A DNA stretch of 64,000 nucleotides. It comes from Brevibacillus ruminantium (GTDB lineage: Bacteria > Bacillota > Bacilli > Brevibacillales > Brevibacillaceae). The stretch spans positions 2,181,001-2,245,000 of the forward strand of contig NZ_CP098755.1 of NCBI RefSeq assembly GCF_023746555.1, given 5' to 3'. Position 1 is the stretch's first letter, and each line of letters starts with the position of its first letter. Of the stretch, positions 61,640 to 64,000 are shown piece after piece. Made by a program: the position numbers and the translations under genes. The notes beneath the pieces are model-generated. The model saw only the letters and a list, made by a program, of their open reading frames with translations. It made no database searches and was not told the DNA's origin.

Positions 61640-61857
61640 TTATATCTTAACTGGGTTTTGGTTTGAAAGAAACAAACTCAACACCAGCGCGGCGAGAGAC
61701 AAGACAAAAGGGATGAAAAACGTATGGCCGAAAGCATAGCTTAGCGCCGCGTGGTCCTGCTGAGACGAGAGATTCTCTGTTTGATGGGACAAGTAAGCCG
61801 TTAGTATCGTAATTGAGAACGCGGTGAAGATTAACCTGGGGTTTAATAATTTGAGTT
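61640..61857 (-). pseudogene. C-terminal stub of an MFS drug exporter
   Basis: Minus-strand frame ending TAA 61640-61642: LNPRLIFTAFSITILTAYLS, then DHAALSYAFGHTFFIPFVLS and LAALVLSLFLSNQNPVKI. This is the last two helices of a DHA2-type exporter; everything upstream is gone. It lies between the TetR and monooxygenase genes, the usual place for a regulated exporter. Confidence 0.65.
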
Positions 61858-61870
61858 AAAACAAATGTAA

Positions 61871-63103
61871 CTAATCTTCGATAACCATATCTTCATCCGG
61901 CAACGGCTTTTGATTAAACATATCGGCACCAGCTTGCGAAGATAGACGAACACTCCTCATGCCGCGCTGAATGGCGGGTAATTCATAATCCCGAAGTGCG
62001 TCAAGCAATTGCTTATTTCCGTTTTTCACTTGAACCAATTCTTTGGATAGCTCGCTTGCGTCAAACAATGCCGCATTTGCCCCGGTACCGGCAGGAGTCA
62101 TCGGATGAAGAGCGTCGCCCAGCAATACGACCTGCGTCGTTTCCTTCCACGGCTTGAATGGCATCACATTACGAAGATGATAAACTGCCGTTAATTCGGG
62201 TTCGGCCAACTCAAGCATGCGTTTGACTTGCGGATGCCATTCCCGGGTTCTTTCTTGCGCGAGTTGCAACAATTCCGAACCGCTCAATTGGAAAAGTTGC
62301 TCATCGGGAATATGGAACCATTCCGGCGATCCGGCAAAAACGGCATAAAGATAGTCTTGTTGCGGAGTGATTTTCACACGAGGCGCCAACGTTTCCGGAA
62401 TCTTCTCTAAAGGCTGTTTGAAGGCCATATCATCTAGGAGCAACATGCCCGGAGCTTCTCCATCCGGACACCCGATACCTCGCATTTCTTTGCCGGTGAG
62501 TAAATTCAATTCCTCTCTACGATGTTCGTCCAGAAATACCTTGGTATATAAAACCCTTCCTCCTGTATCGAAAATTTCAACCCCAGGCTTATATTGATTC
62601 CGAACCTTGGACGCACCGCCGTCAGCTCCCACGAGTACATCTGCGTCAATATGCTCCCCATTGTCAAACCATGCTCTAATTTGCCCGTTGTCCAACTTCT
62701 CGTAGTGCGTGAATCGGTAGCCAAAATGAATGTTTTCATCCAATTCTCCAAGCAGTACTTCTCTAAAGGTAAACCGATTCACGGCAGGCTGAACCTCATT
62801 AGATTGTTTGTTCACTCCTTCTGGTCTTCTGTCCGGTTTTAAGGAGTGTGCGTCGAGGAATACAGGATGGCTCGTAGTGTAAACTGCAGTCGAAAGATGG
62901 AGCTGGTATAGATGACTCGGTAAGCAATTTCGAAGCGCGGTCGTACCGTCAGGATTCAATTTAATACGATATCCTGTTTGGCGAAATGAAGATGACTGCT
63001 CTCTTTCGTAGACATGAAAGTCGATATTGTTATTCTTTAGACTTTGGGCCAGAGCAAGCCCGCCAAGTCCGCCTCCTATAATAGCTACAGAAATTTTACG
63101 CAT
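61871..63103 (-). CDS. FAD-dependent aromatic-type monooxygenase
   Basis: A 410-residue PHBH-fold flavoprotein. GGGLGGLALAQSLKNNNIDF is the FAD Rossmann motif, VLVGADGGASKVR the DG motif, and LLGDALHPMTPAGTGANAAL the GD ribose-binding motif. GGTGAAGAG precedes ATG 63103. The family includes TetX and many antibiotic or aromatic hydroxylases using NAD(P)H and O2. The substrate is unknown; the adjacent TetR gene and lost exporter suggest a xenobiotic-response set. Confidence 0.9.
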   Translation of the reverse strand: MRKISVAIIGGGLGGLALAQSLKNNNIDFHVYEREQSSSFRQTGYRIKLNPDGTTALRNCLPSHLYQLHLSTAVYTTSHPVFLDAHSLKPDRRPEGVNKQSNEVQPAVNRFTFREVLLGELDENIHFGYRFTHYEKLDNGQIRAWFDNGEHIDADVLVGADGGASKVRNQYKPGVEIFDTGGRVLYTKVFLDEHRREELNLLTGKEMRGIGCPDGEAPGMLLLDDMAFKQPLEKIPETLAPRVKITPQQDYLYAVFAGSPEWFHIPDEQLFQLSGSELLQLAQERTREWHPQVKRMLELAEPELTAVYHLRNVMPFKPWKETTQVVLLGDALHPMTPAGTGANAALFDASELSKELVQVKNGNKQLLDALRDYELPAIQRGMRSVRLSSQAGADMFNQKPLPDEDMVIED

Positions 63104-63279
63104 CTCTTCACCAGCTCCTCTAACATCATTAGATTTATCTTACAAAGTTATATTAATGCGCACTTAAGTATCTTGTCAACTATTAAACTTAAACGCAACA
63201 ACTCGATGTTATGTTACTGAGCATTTTGCATAATTCTTAAGTTAATTGCAGCAATTCAGGTCGTGCTGATCATTGCGCG

Positions 63280-63687
63280 ATGTGGGGTCATTTTTTCCCG
63301 ATATTGTTCACGGGCGGCGGAAGCATCGGCTACCGCTTTTTGGACGGAACGATTTCGCCGCTAGGGGAACGCGAAAATTCCGGCAGAAATATCCCCATCT
63401 ATAAAGCTGCCGAAGCCAGGTACGGCGTTCCGTGGAATTTGCTTGCCGCGCATCATCGAGTGGAGACGGTATTCTCTACGCTACAGCCCATAATTTCAAG
63501 CATCGGGGCAGAAGGGCACATGCAGTTTATGCCGTGTACGTGGGTAGGATGGTCGCATCCCTCTTGTTATAGCGCAGGGCGAGGGAACTTTACAGAAGAA
63601 GAGAAGACGAGCTTGGCCATGATCGCAAGGTATGGCGGATAAGGCGTCGACGCAGACCGCGACGGCTGGGCGAGCATGAACGTTTAA
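63280..63687 (+). pseudogene. Lytic transglycosylase (SLT domain) remnant with in-frame ochre stop
   Basis: The plus strand encodes a transglycosylase domain: IYKAAEARYGVPWNLLAAHH, RVETVFSTLQP, then AEGHMQFMPCTWVGWSHPSC and MIARYGG. At 63640-63642 a TAA replaces the Tyr usually found in YGGYGVDxDxDG. The frame continues GVDADRDGWAS before drifting to TAA 63687. The membrane anchor before GGGSIGYRFLDG is incomplete. Such enzymes occur in conjugative elements and phages, where they open the cell wall. Confidence 0.75.
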
Positions 63688-63713
63688 CATCTTTTCTTTA
63701 TTGTCCTTATATT

Positions 63714-63804
63714 TTGTACCGATTTCTGTTGCTGTGTATAATTAAAATGGAAACGATCGGAAACTGCCGGGTCGATCAAATGGAGAATACCAGGCAGTTT
63801 CCGA
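63714..63804 (+). promoter_or_regulatory. Promoter and leader with a 12-bp perfect dyad
   Basis: TTGTAC (63714) and TATAAT (63737) are 17 bp apart. Shortly after lies TCGGAAACTGCC (63757-63768) with exact complement GGCAGTTTCCGA (63793-63804), 24-base loop. It precedes the last open frame by 22 bp. It may be a leader hairpin or operator of an element gene. Confidence 0.55.
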
Positions 63805-63826
63805 CCAAATCCTCGGCGAACGGAGA

Positions 63827-64000
63827 ATGTATATACACCATTACAATACATCCGATATGATTGATCTGCTGAAACGCGCCTATTGCGGCGACAGCGAAGC
63901 GTCCGCTGCCCTTCAAGCCTTAACGGTCCCCATACGCTTTCGCACCCGACTACTCGGTTTTGATTGTGGTACAGGACAAACATGCGACGCAGGACGACAA
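63827..64000 (+). pseudogene. Element-type gene, frameshifted and cut by the window end
   Basis: ATG 63827 begins MYIHHYNTSDMIDLLKRAYC, then GDSEASAALQALT. After about 63930 the natural-looking sequence moves to the next frame: YAFAPDYSVLIVVQDKHATQ. This suggests a single-base indel at about 63920-63935. The gene runs off the window. It resembles small proteins encoded near conjugative-element lysozymes, but no family can be named. Confidence 0.45.

Noticed and set aside
1..64000. CRISPR arrays, tRNA and rRNA genes
   Set aside because: No regularly spaced direct repeats and no cloverleaf or rRNA-like segments were recognised on reading either strand.

Overview
The window reads as a chromosomal segment of a spore-forming member of the Bacillota, most like Brevibacillus or a relative in Paenibacillaceae. 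The reasons are a complete GerA-type germination operon, ylbJ, Bacillus-like operon orders (rsmD-coaD-ylbJ-ylbK-ylbL-ylbN-rpmF; fapR-plsX-fabD-fabG-acpP-fabF-rnc-smc-ftsY; ylxM-ffh-rpsP-khpA-ylqD-rimM-trmD-rplS-lepB-rbgA-rnhB-ylqG-ylqH-yraN), strong Shine-Dalgarno sequences and many Rho-independent terminators. The genus is inferred from gene order and was not tested by a search.

Layout. 0-12 kb is mixed. It holds a truncated SDR enzyme, a VanY-like lipoprotein, a signal peptidase, a MarR regulator beside a secreted Trp-repeat protein, an M29 aminopeptidase, a type III polyketide synthase/methyltransferase pair (bpsAB) with an MFS transporter, a GGDEF protein, and a DUF47-Pit phosphate transporter pair behind a PhoP-like box. 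12-21.5 kb holds lgt and a split non-homologous end-joining set: the LigD polymerase domain, an ATP-dependent ligase and Ku. These sit around a four-gene germination-receptor operon. The ligase is the last gene of that operon, which starts behind a sigma-G-like promoter.

22-49 kb is core genome. The ylb cluster leads to rpmF, then the FapR-controlled fatty acid and phospholipid operon, RNase III, SMC and the SRP receptor, then the SRP/ribosome-maturation operon. It closes with an orphan FliK-like/FlhB-like pair and yraN. All these genes are intact. A group IIC intron with its reverse transcriptase sits directly after the yraN terminator.

51-64 kb is different. Intact small genes (VOC, MOSC, comM, DUF3888, GNAT, ECF sigma, DUF2089, TetR, FAD monooxygenase) alternate with broken ones: a GyrI-like gene, a DUF3889 gene with an in-frame amber codon, a GNAT with several frameshifts, DUF418 and MalT remnants, an MFS tail, and a lytic transglycosylase with an in-frame ochre codon. 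This is a decaying accessory zone, probably including the edge of an old conjugative or phage-like element. No tRNA, rRNA or CRISPR array was seen.
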